Source: Cyanobacteriota bacterium
GTDB taxonomy: Bacteria > Cyanobacteriota > Cyanobacteriia > Phormidesmidales > Phormidesmidaceae
Assembly (NCBI GenBank): GCA_027592485.1
Contig: JAQCKL010000318.1
Span: forward strand, 1 to 5,777
Direction of reading: 5' to 3'
DNA length: 5,777 nucleotides
Shown here: positions 5,391 to 5,777 of the stretch, piece after piece
Layout: each line of letters starts with the position of its first letter
How positions within the stretch are numbered: the first letter of the stretch is position 1
Program-made: the position numbers and the translations under genes
Notes under the pieces: model-generated
Database searches by the model: none
Seen by the model: the letters and a program-made list of their open reading frames with translations, nothing else
What the model was told of the DNA's origin: nothing

Positions 5391-5468
5391 TCGTAGGGTG
5401 GGCAATGTCCACCACTATAAAAATGCTGTATTAATGAGGCGTTTTCATAAGGGTAATGCACCCTGCGA
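5391..5468. repeat. 78-bp miniature inverted-repeat element
   Basis: TCGTAGGGTG (5391-5400) and CACCCTGCGA (5459-5468) are terminal inverted repeats matching in 9 of 10 bases. Just inside the left end, 5397-5413 forms a 7-bp hairpin (GGTGGGC, AAT, GTCCACC, including one G-T pair). The GTAGGGTGGGCAATG...CCACC and GGGTAATGCACCC motifs resemble short repeats common in cyanobacterial genomes. No coding capacity. Confidence 0.5.
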
Positions 5469-5470
5469 CC

Positions 5471-5491
5471 ACTCACTTTTTCCCCGTGAGT
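5471..5491 (-). terminator. Stem-loop just after the DUF4145-like gene
   Basis: ACTCAC (5471-5476) and GTGAGT (5486-5491) form a 6-bp stem around a 9-base loop, starting seven bases after the stop codon on the minus strand. There is no T tract, so at most it is a weak or RNA-stabilising 3' structure. Confidence 0.25.
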
Positions 5492-5497
5492 TGAAAC

Positions 5498-5776
5498 TTA
5501 CTCTTTGTCTTTGATTTCAGCCTTCTTCTTTTTCAATCGTTCAAAGCTAGCTTCAGCTTTCATTGCCAAGTTTGGAGCGATATAAAGATACTCTAAAATT
5601 GCTCTACTCAAATCATCTAGGATAGGAATCTCATCGCTACTTAGCCCCTTAAGAGGCTCATGAACACCAATATTCCGTAGCATTCTAAGACCGTGAGCAA
5701 CTCCTACTAAATTATTTGGAATTTCTCCATTGTCAGCTAAGACCTTTAATTTATCGTATAAGTTTTTTCCTTTGAC
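5498..5776 (-). CDS. C-terminal part of a DUF4145-like (HEPN-type) protein, 5' end outside the window
   Basis: The frame is open from the right edge to TAA at 5498-5500 and gives 92 residues; the ATG at 5683 is internal, since the frame and the homology-like pattern continue upstream of it. The visible order is LYDKLKVLADNGEIP, then VAHGLRMLRNIGVHEP, then LDDLSRAILEYLYIAP, ending in a Lys/Glu-rich charged tail. This is the pattern of DUF4145, seen in proteins linked to restriction and other defence genes. RNIGVH (residues 34-39) is an R-N-x3-H motif as in HEPN-fold ribonucleases. The DNA is AT rich (sampled lines about 30-33% G+C, against 57% in a sampled permease line), suggesting recent acquisition. 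The N-terminus, and thus any partner domain, is not visible. Family assignment is from memory; RNase activity is inference. Confidence 0.6.
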   Translation of the reverse strand, partial: VKGKNLYDKLKVLADNGEIPNNLVGVAHGLRMLRNIGVHEPLKGLSSDEIPILDDLSRAILEYLYIAPNLAMKAEASFERLKKKKAEIKDKE

Positions 5777-5777
5777 T

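Overview
The window looks like cyanobacterial chromosome. The octamer GCGATCGC (HIP1, a cyanobacterial signature) occurs six times in 5.8 kb, where about 0.1 would be expected by chance. The spacers also carry short palindromic and dispersed repeats of the kind common in filamentous cyanobacteria. Genus cannot be fixed from this sequence.

All well-supported genes lie on the minus strand, so transcription runs from the right edge to the left. In that order they are: the C-terminal 92 residues of an AT-rich DUF4145/HEPN-like gene cut by the right edge (5776-5498); an NADP-type zinc alcohol dehydrogenase (5231-4227); a membrane-anchored GGDEF diguanylate cyclase (4002-3106) followed after 22 bases by an OmpR/PhoB-type response regulator (3083-2406), probably one operon; a repeat-rich spacer of 807 bases; and an NCS2-family purine (xanthine/uric acid type) permease (1598-177). 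At the left edge, 22 codons on the plus strand resemble the start of a TPR repeat and stop just before a block of dispersed repeats.

The only clear functional coupling is the cyclase/response regulator pair, which suggests c-di-GMP synthesis linked to a two-component transcriptional output. The histidine kinase is not in the window. The permease and the dehydrogenase look like independent housekeeping or accessory metabolic genes.

The most unusual material is: the RN-x3-H motif in the AT-rich gene fragment at the right edge, which suggests a HEPN-type, possibly defence-related, protein; a purine/pyrimidine repeat at 2177-2241 whose middle arm can pair with either flank; and several small inverted-repeat elements in the spacers, one of which seems to have been split by a later insertion. 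I see no convincing new multi-gene system inside this window. If there is one, it would lie beyond the right edge.
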